From Tubiluchus corallicola (lineage: Eukaryota > Priapulida > Priapulimorpha > Priapulimorphida > Tubiluchidae), in the NCBI GenBank assembly GCA_030141605.1, contig JAQGDQ010000033.1, positions 737,214 to 801,213 of the forward strand: a stretch of 64,000 bases of DNA, in the 5' to 3' direction. Position numbers and translations under genes: made by a program. The notes beneath the pieces are model-generated. The model searched no databases. It saw nothing but the letters and a program-made list of their open reading frames with translations, and had not been told where the DNA came from. The stretch's first letter is position 1. Each line of letters begins with the position of its first letter. Of the stretch, positions 45,820-57,906 are shown piece after piece.

Positions 45820-48620
45820 AAACAAGAATCAAAACAGGGCATCTTTTTTTTCTCATTTGCCAGGATATCAGTTTATGATATTGGACATGATTCAGATACA
45901 AATGCAGGCGGTGTAGGCATGTACATAAAAAAATCGATCAATTTTACTGAACTACCTGAATACCAGATCACAAATCCGAGAAATACTGTCACAGACACTA
46001 AAGATAAAAACAAATTATTGGGGTCATTTATAGACACCCAAACACTAACATGGACCAGTTCCAATACGAACTTGAACACAAAATGACGTTAGTAAATAAC
46101 GCAGATAAGTTGAGCTATATATATGCGGTGACATAAATGTAAATTTGCTACAAACCAATGAAAGGCCATTAGTTACAAATTACATGAATATGCTGTTCTC
46201 AAATCATTTTATGCCCATCATAACCAAATCCACAAGAATAACTGAAACTACTAACACTTTGATTGATCATATTTATACTAACGACCTAACCAATACTATA
46301 ATACCAGGTATATTATTGTATCAAGTAGCAGATCATCTGCCAGTATTTGCAATAGTGAAACACACAAAAATTATGGCAAAAACAAATAAAATTGTAGTTA
46401 GCAACTATCGAAACTCTACTGAAATAAACTTTTTAGATGACCTAACATCGCAGTTGACTAATATAAATTTTGATGACTTAGATTCCAATGAAAGTTTTAA
46501 TTTATTCAATGAAACTTACTGCAATATATTCAGTAATCATTTTTCATTAAAAAATTATCTAGAGAAGAGACAACAACATTTAGCAAGCCCTGGATAACAC
46601 CAGGAATTCTAAAAAGCATTAAAATTAGATCACAACTATATAAAACTAACAAACAGTATTATACAAACAAACTTACTACAAAAATGTTCAAATAAACTAA
46701 ATCCTATTAAAGAACTATCTAAGAAAAACTATTATTCTGAATTTTTACAGAAAAATAAAAATAACATGAAAAAACGTGGTAAGCAATTAACAGTATAATA
46801 AAAAATAACTCAAAATGACACAACATGCCAGGAAAATTAATAATAGACAACATCGAGTATACAGATTCACAAGACAAAAGTGAAAAATTAAATGACTTCT
46901 TTGTCAATGTAGGTCCCAGTATGGCTGACAAAATACAGAAAACTGATATAACGTTCAATACATTCTAAAAAATCCAAATCCTAGCACATTTTTTATTACA
47001 CCAATTACAGACATAGAAACAATTGACACAATAAGCAAATTAAACGTAAATAAATCACGTGGGCCCCAAACCATTCCAATATCATTTTACAAATCTGCAA
47101 GTAACATAATTGCAACAATATTGACTAAATTATTTAACAAATTGATCATCAGTGGCACATTTCCTGAAGTTTTAAAAATAGCAAAAGTTTCACCAGTATT
47201 AAAGGCTGACTCCCCGTATAATCCCAGTAACTATAGACCAGTATCACTGTTATCACCGGTATCAAAAGTCTTTGAAAACTTAATATACAACAGATTGCAC
47301 AAATTTATCATCTTGTGACTTGCGGAATATTCCTAGACTTATCAAAGGCTTTTGATACAGTACAACACAACATACTATTCACTAAATTGCAGCACTATGG
47401 AATAAGAGGTCTTCCTCTAAAATTATTTGAATCATACTTGACTAATCGAAAACAATATATTTCCATTAACAATAAGCCATCATCTTTTAAAAATATAATG
47501 TGTGGTGTTCCACAGGGATCTAATTTAGGACCACTTTTGTTCTTACTTTACATCAATGATTTACCAGATGCTACTAATTTTCGCACAAAAATATTTGCAG
47601 ATGATACAAATTTGTTTATGTCCCACCCTGATACCATTGAATTAAATAAACTGGTTAACAATGAACTAAATAAGATAGACAAATGGATGAAAGCCAAATG
47701 GTTATCAATTAATTTTAAAAAAACTAAATTTATGCTAATTAACAAAAAAAAACGCCAATCAAACTTTTCATGTAAAAATAAACAATAAGAAAATAGATGA
47801 AACAGAACACATAAAATATCTAGGCATATTAATTGATAAAAAGCTGTCATGGGAGCACACATCAAACATATCACATACAAGCTAAGTCGCATATCGGGAA
47901 TCGTATTAAAACTAATGAAATATGTTAATCAAGCAACCCTAAAACTCATATACCAAGTTACTGCATTTTGGCCTGGGGAACACTGAAAACGTTAAAAACA
48001 CAACAAAACAAAATCGTCAAACTAATAACATTTGCTGGAAAATCTGATCATGCCACTCCATCATTCATACAATTAGAGGTACTAAAACTTCATGACATTT
48101 ACAATTTAGAATTACTAAAATTTACGTGTAAATATAAATGGGGTTTCCTACCCGATATTTTTGATGATCATTTTACACCATTTACAGAAGTACATTGTCA
48201 CTATACCAGGGCTGCTAGTAGTGACTGTTTTTTGTAGAGAGATTCCAAACCAGGTGCAGATGTAAAAGTGTTAAGGCAAAGAGAGTTGAATTATGGAACT
48301 CTCTACCAAGAAACATCACTACCGGCCCCATAAATACCATCACTAAAAATTACAAAACACCTTGCTTCTTTTCAAACACACAATCAGGCATCATGCCACT
48401 AAAAAGTCAAACTTTGCACAATATCTATTTCACTCAATCTGTCACATAGGCATGATTAACATGATTGTTGTTGTTTTTTTACTTTTTTGTGATGGACTAC
48501 TTATACTTATAAGACAAAGCATCTGGTATTCAGATGTGTGATTAGTGAGATGAGTTGAGTTGTTAAACATTAGTTACACTGCAAGCCAACAGGATTGAAA
48601 CACCAATAGAGGAATAAAGA
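45820..48620 (+). mobile_element. CR1/jockey-like LINE, broken but nearly full ORF2
   Basis: In order: endonuclease pieces (GGVGMYIKKSI; TRITETTNTLIDHIYTN and ADHLPVF), a linker, then the reverse transcriptase: fingers (NYRPVSLLSPVSKVFE), motif A (FLDLSKAFDTVQHN), motif B (GVPQGSNLGPLLFLLYIND), catalytic motif C (FADDTNLF), then thumb and tail to about 48240. Several frameshifts are present. The region between KFI (47312) and GIFLDLSKAFD (47327) lacks the usual 40-50 residues, an internal deletion. It cannot encode an active product as it stands. Confidence 0.88.
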
Positions 48621-49156
48621 ATAACTAAAAAAATAGGAGTTATTTGCTTCCTAGACGAATTTAAAAACTGTGTTTTGGACTTAAGTGGCCCTTTTGGACA
48701 CATTTGAGTGGGCCCCTTTTATAAGCTTTTACGATAGGAGTTTTAGATCCAGTCCGACACTGTGTATCTGTCCCAGGCCAGGTTGGCCTCAAATGCAGTA
48801 AGATGCTTTGTGGGCTTAGCTCATTATCATAATCTCCATTCCTATTACATATAAAAAGAGTGCACACAAAAGAGATTAGAGATGGTAATGGTGAAATTGA
48901 GATAAGTGTCGTACTTACTGGTCCTATTAGGTTGAAGCCTGGTTGTAAACTTTGCATCCCCTGCACCATTTATTTTGTGTCAAAAATCTGCCATAGTACA
49001 TGCCAAAAGTTACGTTTATTTTAAGAAAATAAAACAGAGGCTGTCACAAGATAAAATGTGAAGAGAACAAGGCTTAGACAATCACACCTGTATTTCATTG
49101 AGTTAATAAATCTTGTTTAATTTTAGGTTACCAATTGACAAATTTCTATCTGAGGT

Positions 49157-49282
49157 ATGTCTTCGACATCGCAGAAACACCGCAATTTTGTTGCGGAGCC
49201 AATGGGTGACAAGCCTGTGTTTGAATTAGCTGGCATTGGTCAAGTGTTAGGTGACAGACTCAAAGAAAAGGGATTTGATAAG
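49157..49282 (+). CDS. BANF1: BANF1 coding exon 1
   Basis: Forty-two codons from ATG to donor AAG|GTTAAG. Contains the phosphorylatable Ser/Thr-rich N-terminus (MSSTSQK) and the helix-hairpin-helix up to GFDK. Confidence 0.95.
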
Positions 49283-49544
49283 GTTAAGTATTTGATTTGA
49301 TTATTTCTGTTATATCTTTTTGGTGTTTTGTTAGGTAAAATTGAAATATATGCATCACCTTAAATGCACACTTTTATGCATTAATTGTTTTTTACAGGCT
49401 TACATTGTATTAGGACAATTCCTTTTGCTGAGGAAGGATAAAGAACTATTTTCAGATTGGCTGAAAGATACCATACAGGCCAATAAAAAACAAGCAAATG
49501 ACTGTTGTCAGTGCCTTAGTGATTGGTGTGATTCATTTCTTTGA
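49157..49544 (+). CDS. BANF1: Barrier-to-autointegration factor (BAF), gene level
   Basis: Two coding exons (49157-49282 and 49398-49544) joined in phase 0 give 90 residues, against 89 in human BANF1. It starts [20 protein letters not shown], nearly the canonical N-terminus. The helix-hairpin-helix DNA-binding motif is [12 protein letters not shown], and the protein ends [17 protein letters not shown] is a dimeric nuclear protein that bridges double-stranded DNA, binds LEM-domain proteins and lamin, and drives nuclear envelope reassembly. It is complete, with no missing key residues. A run TTTAATTTTAG just upstream suggests a 5' UTR intron ending at 49126. An old LINE lies 0.5 kb upstream; the next gene (PPP1R37) is convergent and 7 kb away. 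Confidence 0.96.
49398..49544 (+). CDS. BANF1: BANF1 coding exon 2
   Basis: Forty-eight codons and the TGA stop after acceptor TTTTTTACAG. Starts [18 protein letters not shown]; the intron is only 115 bases. Confidence 0.95.
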   Translation, partial: AYIVLGQFLLLRKDKELFSDWLKDTIQANKKQANDCCQCLSDWCDSFL

Positions 49545-49810
49545 AGTCATTTTTGAATATTTCTAACTGGCAACACTTGCCGAGAGAGATTTTAGCATTA
49601 CCGAAGTTTTTAGAAAATGGATAAAGTATAAATTTGGTCACTATAGTTCTTCTAAAAAACGTGCTAATGTCATTAGTTAGAAAGCAATATTTTAAAGCCA
49701 ATGTTTAATTTTGCTTGTAGACACATGCAGATAGATGGTAAATTTGAAACTTTTCTGGGCTAGCCAGTGCAGAATGATATATCTATGTAAATCTCTTTTA
49801 GTTTACGTTT

Positions 49811-49816
49811 ATTAAA
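49811..49816 (+). terminator. Candidate polyadenylation signal ATTAAA of BANF1
   Basis: First common poly(A) hexamer variant after the BANF1 stop, about 265 bases downstream, in an AT-rich 3' region. Confidence 0.35.
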
Positions 49817-50393
49817 TATATTTAGCTGTTATCTGCTATATATTAGTGTACAGATGTAGAATGGTAGTAGATTTGGTATGTTGCATTATCATTTACATGC
49901 AAACTTTATTGTATCTGGATAGGAACTACAAAATAACTGGATTCACATCATGAAAAGCCAACTTGTTCTTTGAGGGTGCCCTTCAGTTTTTTGCTGATAA
50001 GCTGTATGGAAACAAAAAAACACGAATTTAGATGCAAAAATGTCTGTAGTACTCAGTAGTAGTCCTTTCGCAAAATGTGTTGTTACAAAAAGTATTAAAT
50101 GTATCTTTAATAGATTTTTCAAATTAAAACACAATTTTCTAAATTTTGACTAAATAGTCGCAAAATTGATTTTTGTTACCGAGTTATTTATGCTAAATTT
50201 TGCTTAGCATAAATAGTTTAGCCTACTAATGAGTCAACATATTTCATTCAAAATTTTCACTTTTGCAAAAAGTCCATCTGGTGTACATCTGCCTTTTTAT
50301 AGTGACCAATATTTTTAAAGTAACCAACTTCTAAGCTATTCGTGTTAGTTTAATTCACAAGCTGTAGTGAAGCTATATCACCATATCAGTATG

Positions 50394-50937
50394 CAGTGGT
50401 GGCTCGTAGCTAAAATTACTAGGGGTGCTGCTTCAGAAAATTTTTAGCCATTGTTTTAGTACTGTGTAAAGTGAAACAAACATATGTAATTTTAATGTTG
50501 TAATTTGTAATTGTAACTTTAAATAAATAAGCATACAAAAAGTTATACATAAACTTGATAAAATCTTAAACAAAAAATATTGTTTGTTTACAAATAGCCG
50601 AAATTTTCACAGTTCAAGAGTATTGCTGCCACACGGCTTTTAAGCACATAACAACTGACAACACACACTGCGTGAGTGACAGTACTCTTTCTTCCTAAAG
50701 TGCAGTGTCTTATTTCAGACAAGGCCACATGCGCACAACAGCCAAATACCACGTTGCTTGAGTTGCGAGCGCACTGTGCTGGGCTATAAAGCAAACAGTA
50801 CTACTCTCACATGCTCTGGCCATACAAGTATAAAGAAAGAACTAAAGAAAAAAACATTGTATTGAATATTATCAATACTATTGTGTGAAAAAAGGGGTGC
50901 TGCAGTTCTACACTACATATACACGAGCCGCCACCAG
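50394..50937. mobile_element. Short non-autonomous DNA-transposon-like element with inverted ends
   Basis: Left end CAGTGGTGGCTCGTAG and right end (read on the other strand) CTGGTGGCGGCTCGTG are imperfect inverted repeats enclosing about 540 bases with no long coding frame. AGGGGTGCTGC occurs just inside both ends. I could not identify a clean target-site duplication. Confidence 0.5.
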
Positions 50938-53900
50938 TTGTAAACTTGGAAATTCAGTTATTTTCAAAAAATTTGCTAATCAAAATTTTAATTCTACAGT
51001 CGCATATCCTATTTAGTAAATGCTTGACTCTTATTGTAATTCATATTTAGGATAGTTGTACTAATTCCTGTTTACTTGCTTTTGTAACTGACATATAGGT
51101 AATGAAAACCTGTACTTTCTTATTCCAGTCATTATGCTGATAGAATTTTTTGTATTAACAAGCAACTTTGGTATAATGAAAACTGTGTTTGCAGATATTA
51201 TGAATTTTGAAATGTACCAAAGATTAAGTGCAGGCGTTGCTGATTCTGTTTAAAAATTTAATCATCAAAATATTAAAAATGGTGGTGTAGTAACAATGTC
51301 AAAAAACATTCTATTCCAAGTAATTTCAAGGTAATAACATTTCTGTTTTACTTTCATGTTTATTTGCAATCTTACAAATATCCATCTTAGTTTTATCATA
51401 AATATATATTCAACTTACAATAAATACATAGTTAGTATCGTTGGACGAACATGCAAATATAGATCTTTCAACCAGAGCCTGCTGTAAAGCACATTCCACA
51501 ATGTAATCTGCACAACAATAGGCAACTAGCCCATATAGTAATTATAGTCTATCCTTTTCATAACACGAATAGTTGGGTGAGTTCGGCATTGTAGCGAAGC
51601 GCTAAAGTACATACATGTCTATGCAGATATAGACATTTTGTTTTGCCAAAAAAAACTGGGAGTTAAGCGGAGTTGACGTTATAAAGAGAGCATTCTCATG
51701 AGGTTTGGCTCTAGTTTTATTTAGCCCAAGCGACATTAATGCTGGACATTTCTTTTTAGAGTTTTTACATAAGGTCGATAATTTCTTAGCAACCAATAAG
51801 ACTATGACATGGCAAAAAATATTTTCTAAAAGTTTAGAGAGTAGTGTACTTTATGTATTTTAAATGAACCTCAATGATTATTATAAAGATCATAAGTGTA
51901 ATTTGCAACATAATTTGTTACACTAAATTTGATTGTGCGAGGTAAATTTTGACATTTTTAATGTAAGACCTCAAAAAATAATCCAAATAAATGTTTTGTA
52001 TGTAGTCACTGTAATAGACAATGCATAAGCCATTTTACAAAATGATTTACGCATTGTAATTATACAAAAATGCTGCTAAACAGTACAACACAACATCTTT
52101 TCCTTGCCAGCAGCCAGAAATGATAATGGGCAATATTTCCGCAGTTACTGAAGTTGCCCAATTTTATAGTCATCGGTAAGATTGCTATTACATGTACTAC
52201 ATTATTTACCATTATTTATTATATTCCAAAATGTATTCTAATATTGTAGATGCTACCACTGTATTTGGCATAAGTTTACGCTGTAAATTGTACGGAAAAT
52301 GTAATAAAAAAACTGCACAAATTTTTGTTTATGTTACTTTTCTCAAACATAACTAATCATTTGCTACTTAATACATTTAAATATTATTAATATTTAACAG
52401 TAGTCAGGTGGAATGCAAATGACTACCATATATTTAACACAAAGTCATACTAAATCAATAAGCACCGTTTCATAAAATAAATCAACTAAAAATGCATGAA
52501 AAAATCACATTGTAGCAACGGCTTTTACACATGCGAATTGTCAAGCCCAGCAACGAAATAGAAAAATAACCCAATAGATGAAATTCTTAACTTTCCATAT
52601 TGGGGATGAATATGTAATGACACAACGAAGAAAATAGGACTGACTTCTTTGATAAACATAATTGACTGGCAAAAGTTTGAGGAGATCACACCTTACACAT
52701 GTTTAGTAAATGGCTAACATTGGATACGCTATGAAAACTCCTATTAGGTTGCATTAGAGAATAGAATAAACTGTAGTAATGTACGCCTTAGGAGCAGTTA
52801 AGTTTTATTTCTGCAAACATTTAAAAAACAACAGCTTCTCAAGATATTTTTCCTATCTTCTAATTCAATAATAAATGTCTATCTGACAAAGAAAATTAAA
52901 ACAACGCTTATCTCCTTGAGAATAATTGATTATACACAGGTTCTAATAAATAAGCATAAGTAACTTATAACATTACTTTTTTTAGATGCTGCATGCAAAA
53001 ATTAAAGCCTTTGCCAAATATCCTGAAAATACTAGCAAATTTTAATAGGAAGTTTCATTGCACTAATACCTAAACTGGATGCATCATTCGTAAAAATGTT
53101 AAATTTCGTACCCAAGATCTAGTTAGTATTTTGACATTTCCATCCATGCCCCACTGATTGTAACACGTGTTTCAGGCAAGGATGCCTTACATGCCTGACT
53201 GTTTAATTGATTGACATATCTCCCATTTTCTGGAAATATCTAGTAACAAGTGGTTTAATGGATCACCTTAACATATGGAATAAATACTTATTAAAATGTG
53301 CTTTATTATCTACAAAAGAAAAATAAATATTTAAAGCAATTTTTAATCAAATGGACTTACTAGGTTGCACTGTATAGTGGAACTGAAAAGCAAAAAAAAG
53401 CACATTTTCACAAAGTGGGACTTACTAGGTTCCTGTGTGTGGTCAAAAAAGATGTCTCCAATCAAACTACTGTTTAACCCTGTATGGGCACGGAAAAGAA
53501 TAATAACTACACTGGTATACCAAAAACAAAATTAAATAACTTTTTTCTATTTCCCAGTTAAAACAAAAAGAGAAAACACTGATTTGTGTTTCATGGGTGA
53601 CAGACACATATTACTTCAATGCCAGTAAGGAGTTAAATAGCTTGCCTAGCTGTTCATTTGCTTAGCTATTCGCCACCTCCGTGGGCTTATTATGTTCGTT
53701 TGAAAATTTCAATGAAAAATGGTGCTAGGCTTTTTAATTTGTCAATAACTCTATTAACAAAAACTTCAGATTATCTAATCGTTTGGTGGTAAGATACAGC
53801 GTGACACAAGGAATGCCCAGTTATCAATAACTCAATTTTACACAAAAAAATGGACTTGCTAGTTTTTTGTGTGAAAATGGGGGATAGGTTGACAGAACTT

Positions 53901-55434
53901 TTGTTAATAATGAATACAATGGCAGCAACACTTACTAGTCAATGGGTACCATGTTCCTAACACAATTTAACAGAGCAAAAAATCTAAATGAATGATTGTA
54001 ACTTGTCACAAGTTAATTAGTTGCGATGTATAAAACAAATCATTAGTTTCTGGATAACAATTAATTTTTATAAACAAAACAGCAAACAACTTATGCACAC
54101 AGCAGACAATTTATTTTTTATTTTATTACTTTATTTTACTCTGATGTTTTAGGATAAAGACTTAATTACATCTAAAACTGTTCAACCACGGATTTTATTC
54201 TCTGATGCTGAGCAGCAGTTTGTTTTGCTCATGTCAATGGTTAGGTTCCAAAGACAGAGAACCACTAAAGTTCAATAACGTTCATGAAATATGAGTGACT
54301 TCAAAAAACATGGCGGCCAATTAACGTTCGGAAATCAGAAATGTGGCTTAACAAAACTCATTTACATTTAACGTTTGACAGCACTTGAATAACTGTGATA
54401 TAAGTGCCAATAAACGTTTTTTCCGGGTTAGTGCTAGTTTTACATCCATCGAAATGCAGTGGCAAGCAATTTGTTCGTACATGTAAGCCTGCATTTCTTT
54501 TATTGTTAGCCTTCAATTCCCTTATAAGCAATTTACAACAGCATGGCTTAAATGATCTAGCTTCCTTATAACATTAACTCTTAGCTAGCTTGTCAGCTTT
54601 GCACACGACTAGACAATAATACAAAATTCATGTTACATCAATATAGTTTTACATCACTCCAAGCAGATGACACCGTTTTACAATGGCCGAAAAGACTGCT
54701 TAGTATTTACGTTGCTGCAGCATCAACTCTCACAGCTAGATACATTGTTTACATCAGTGCCAGTAATGCCTGTACAAAAATAAACAAAAGTTGTCACCAC
54801 AGTAGGAAAAAATGTTAACCCACAGATCAAGAAAACCATACAGCTAAATCATATTTTAGTACTGTATTTATAAAATACACTTCATTTTTTTATTAAGTGG
54901 CAATTATGCACGTTTTGATTAAACAGAGTTTACCATGACAGTCTGCAATTATGCTTATTCTTATGGTAATATTAATATTTGTACACATAAAACTACGTTA
55001 TCTAATAAAATACAGGCTACTTCATAAGTCACCCAATAATTTGATCTTTAATTATTTGTTGCTGCTAATCGACTAATGACGTTCATCTTGCAGTAAACTC
55101 TTACTAATCAGATGAGAATCTTTTAGCGCTACATTTAAGTCTACAGTTAAGTTTTGTGCTATTTTCTTCTGCTAGCACGTTGATCTAGAACAGAGGTTAA
55201 AATCACATGGGTTACTCACCGGATCACATACCATGCAACGTCTTTTTGTGGGGTTACATTAAGAACAATCCAGAAAGCCACCAAGCTGAAAGACCTCCAC
55301 AAAACTACTAGACAACAATGCGTAAAAAGGTAGTTTGGCTTGTTACAAAAAGTGCTGTTCACATTCAGGTCAACTAATGACTTTCTAGTAGACTTATGAA
55401 GCCAAATTTGATGCCACTAAAATTTTCATGAATT

Positions 55435-55800
55435 TTGTAGAGACAGTAGTCAACAAAAGGAAATTGATGCTTTTCAAAGACGTCTCTACAGAAAATTATT
55501 AGGTATTAAATACCCTGAGAGAATATCCAACGATGATCTGCACGATGTGGTGGAAAAGAGCCCATGAAGTACATAAATCCAAGTAAGAAGACTGCATTGG
55601 ATAGGACATGTACTTAGACTACCTCAAGAATCTCCTCTTCATATAACATTATGCAAAGCTCTTGAAACAACAAAAAAGCAGAAACTGACTCAGCTACTAG
55701 GGTGCACAGATATACTGCAAAAAGTTTTAGCAAACAGAGCTCTAGATTTGAGGAATGATGCATCGTGGGCAGTCAGATAGTGGCAGATTGAAGTGCCTGT
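55435..55800 (+). mobile_element. LINE C-terminal relic
   Basis: Reads IDAFQRRLYRKLLGIKYP, then after a stop and a frame change IQVRRLHWIGHVLRLPQESP, the RRLxWxGHVLRxP signature seen after the reverse transcriptase in many LINEs. Confidence 0.72.
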
Positions 55801-56536
55801 TATCAACAGGTGGTGTGTGCCACATTTTAGACATGTATGACAACACGAAACGACAAGCCAAATTGCCTAGTGATTCCTTTTGCAACTGCTATATTAGCTA
55901 ACTTTTAAAAATAATGAGGGTCTTACAAAACACCCAGTGCAATCTAAATTATGAAAATGAAAAACTAAAACTGAAATTTACCACTCTGTTGCCCAAACAG
56001 CGTGTCGGTTTTCCCATTATTGGATAGCTTTAAAAGTATCTCATCCAGTTCTTTTTCAAAATCAGATGCTGATTCTAAAAAAAGTAAGCATCACTCACTA
56101 AAAACGAAAATCAAGTAGTGCAACTAAAAACTGAAAATACAAAAGCAACTAAGCAACATTTGTGACTTATTTTGACTAACTTCACACTGCAATCTTCACA
56201 CATTAAACTTGTCTATTACAATACTTGCTCATGGTTTATGAATGATATGTGCCTTATGCCTCTTTAACTTCAAATGCAATATACAATTAAAGAATAAAAT
56301 ATTTAGCACACAACCCCATGAAATTACCATCACGCAATTTGATGAGTCTTTCCTATATTCTTTCCTCCGACTTCCATTAAACTTTCTTTCACTTATTTAC
56401 TTACTCATGCACAGAGTTTTCTAGCCATTTCACAAAATCTTCACAGGGTCCAATCTAGGAGAATTTCCCCAAGGGAATTAAAATAGTATTTAAACGGTGG
56501 CACATTTTTTAGGGCAATTTAGATTCAATCTTTGCT

Positions 56537-56542
56537 TTTATT
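56537..56542 (-). terminator. Polyadenylation signal AATAAA of PPP1R37
   Basis: Minus-strand AATAAA about 95 bases after the PPP1R37 stop codon. Confidence 0.55.
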
Positions 56543-56634
56543 ATGTTAAAAAACTCTGAACTTACATAAATTTTATATTACTTTCAGACTAAAAATATGC
56601 ACTCATGCCAGTGAAAGATAAGAAAACTAGAGAA

Positions 56635-57906
56635 TCAATTTTGCATTTTCCCGAAAACAGCTTTACCTGCATCTGGATCGTACAGCAACGTGGAATCAAC
56701 GAGAGTCCTGCGTTGGGAAAATAAACCAACATCAACGTCATCATCCAAGTTCTTGCTTAAATCAACACCCTGTGTCCACACAGGAGATGACGATGCTCGT
56801 TCTGGACTGTCCTGGACCGTCCCACTTTTAAGAAAGTCGCTGGACGTTGTTGATACTGCACTACTTTTAGTATCCATAACAGAATCAACAAACACTCTAT
56901 GGCTGGAAGAAGTCACTACAGTTCTACAAATACTAGGAGGAAGAACACTAGTAGATAAATCACAGACAGTATCACCAGTTACTGTTTTACCTACAGATTT
57001 GCTATAACTAACATCAGATAAAGCAGTGTCACTAGATGAGCTGCTACGCTTGCTCAGTTTGTTCCATTTAGAACCGAATGTCACATCTTTGGTAAGTTCA
57101 TCAATGTGAACAATGCGTGCGTCTACACTATCTGACTCTTTATTGTACTTAAACACAATATTTTCTAAACTGCTGCTAGTTTTCATTTCACTGTCACCAC
57201 TGCCTTCATCTTTGGTGTTGGCTCGTTTAGGTATCAGTGGCTGCAGGTTTTCTATCACTCGATTAACTATAAATCTACTTTTTGAAGCTATAGTTTTTGG
57301 TGGGGTTGATGCGACTGATGACAGCGGTGTTGCATTTTTCAATATACTAACAGGTTTTACACTAGATTTCTCCTTTTCTTTTTGGAATGTTGGTGCACTA
57401 GTAACTGCGGGAGAACAAGTTGCACGAGAAACTGTAACACAACCTGTAGTTCGTACTAAATCATTTTTCCTTAATATAGGCGAGACAGATTTCACACTAT
57501 CACCAGCTGCCAACGATAAATCAACAACATTTGGAAAAGGTAACGTGTTTGACAAAAAGAAGCTACCTTCATCATCTTTTGCCTCATTTTGGAAAACATT
57601 AGGGGGCTGCAGAATCGGTAATGCTTCGCTAACGACCAGTTCTAGCATAGGCGATCTTGAGCTTAGACCAGGTGGCCGAGGTAATGCCAATAAGTCAAGC
57701 TGGAGATCTTCTCTAGGAGAAACTGGTTCCAGGTTTTCTACATCTTCCTTCACTGTGCCACGTTGCTGTTCATCAGTCGTGATTTCTTCTTCCTTTTCTT
57801 CCTTTTCTTTCATTTCAGCAAGTTCCAGTTGATGCTCTGCATTGCGCTTGCAGAAACGAGATATATCTTCTTGTAGCTGCTTATTTTGAATTGCATAGTC
57901 TTTAAT
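56635..57906 (-). CDS. PPP1R37: PPP1R37 terminal exon: LRR cap helix and disordered tail
   Basis: Acceptor ATTTTCTAG, then 423 codons and a stop. The first 40 residues (ISRFCKRNAEHQLELAEM) match the helix after the repeats in vertebrates. The rest is Ser/Thr/Val-rich and acidic, without a fold. SILK lies at 57337-57348 and KDVTF at 57076-57090. Low similarity to vertebrate tails is expected for a disordered region. Confidence 0.92.
   Translation of the reverse strand: MKDYAIQNKQLQEDISRFCKRNAEHQLELAEMKEKEEKEEEITTDEQQRGTVKEDVENLEPVSPREDLQLDLLALPRPPGLSSRSPMLELVVSEALPILQPPNVFQNEAKDDEGSFFLSNTLPFPNVVDLSLAAGDSVKSVSPILRKNDLVRTTGCVTVSRATCSPAVTSAPTFQKEKEKSSVKPVSILKNATPLSSVASTPPKTIASKSRFIVNRVIENLQPLIPKRANTKDEGSGDSEMKTSSSLENIVFKYNKESDSVDARIVHIDELTKDVTFGSKWNKLSKRSSSSSDTALSDVSYSKSVGKTVTGDTVCDLSTSVLPPSICRTVVTSSSHRVFVDSVMDTKSSAVSTTSSDFLKSGTVQDSPERASSSPVWTQGVDLSKNLDDDVDVGLFSQRRTLVDSTLLYDPDAGKAVFGKMQN

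Larger units (their letters stand above)
49817..56530. other. Intergenic stretch between BANF1 and PPP1R37
   Basis: Contains the 544-base inverted-end element and the LINE relic at 55.4 kb. GGACTTACTAGGTT occurs twice within 70 bases (53353, 53424). No supported exon. Confidence 0.55.

Noticed and set aside
48661..48969. Minus-strand open frame of 102 codons next to the LINE
   Set aside because: No recognised motif; composition and position suggest transposon debris.
57113..57832. Plus-strand open frame of 239 codons
   Set aside because: A shadow of the PPP1R37 terminal exon on the opposite strand; Ser-rich because the real strand is Lys/Glu-rich.
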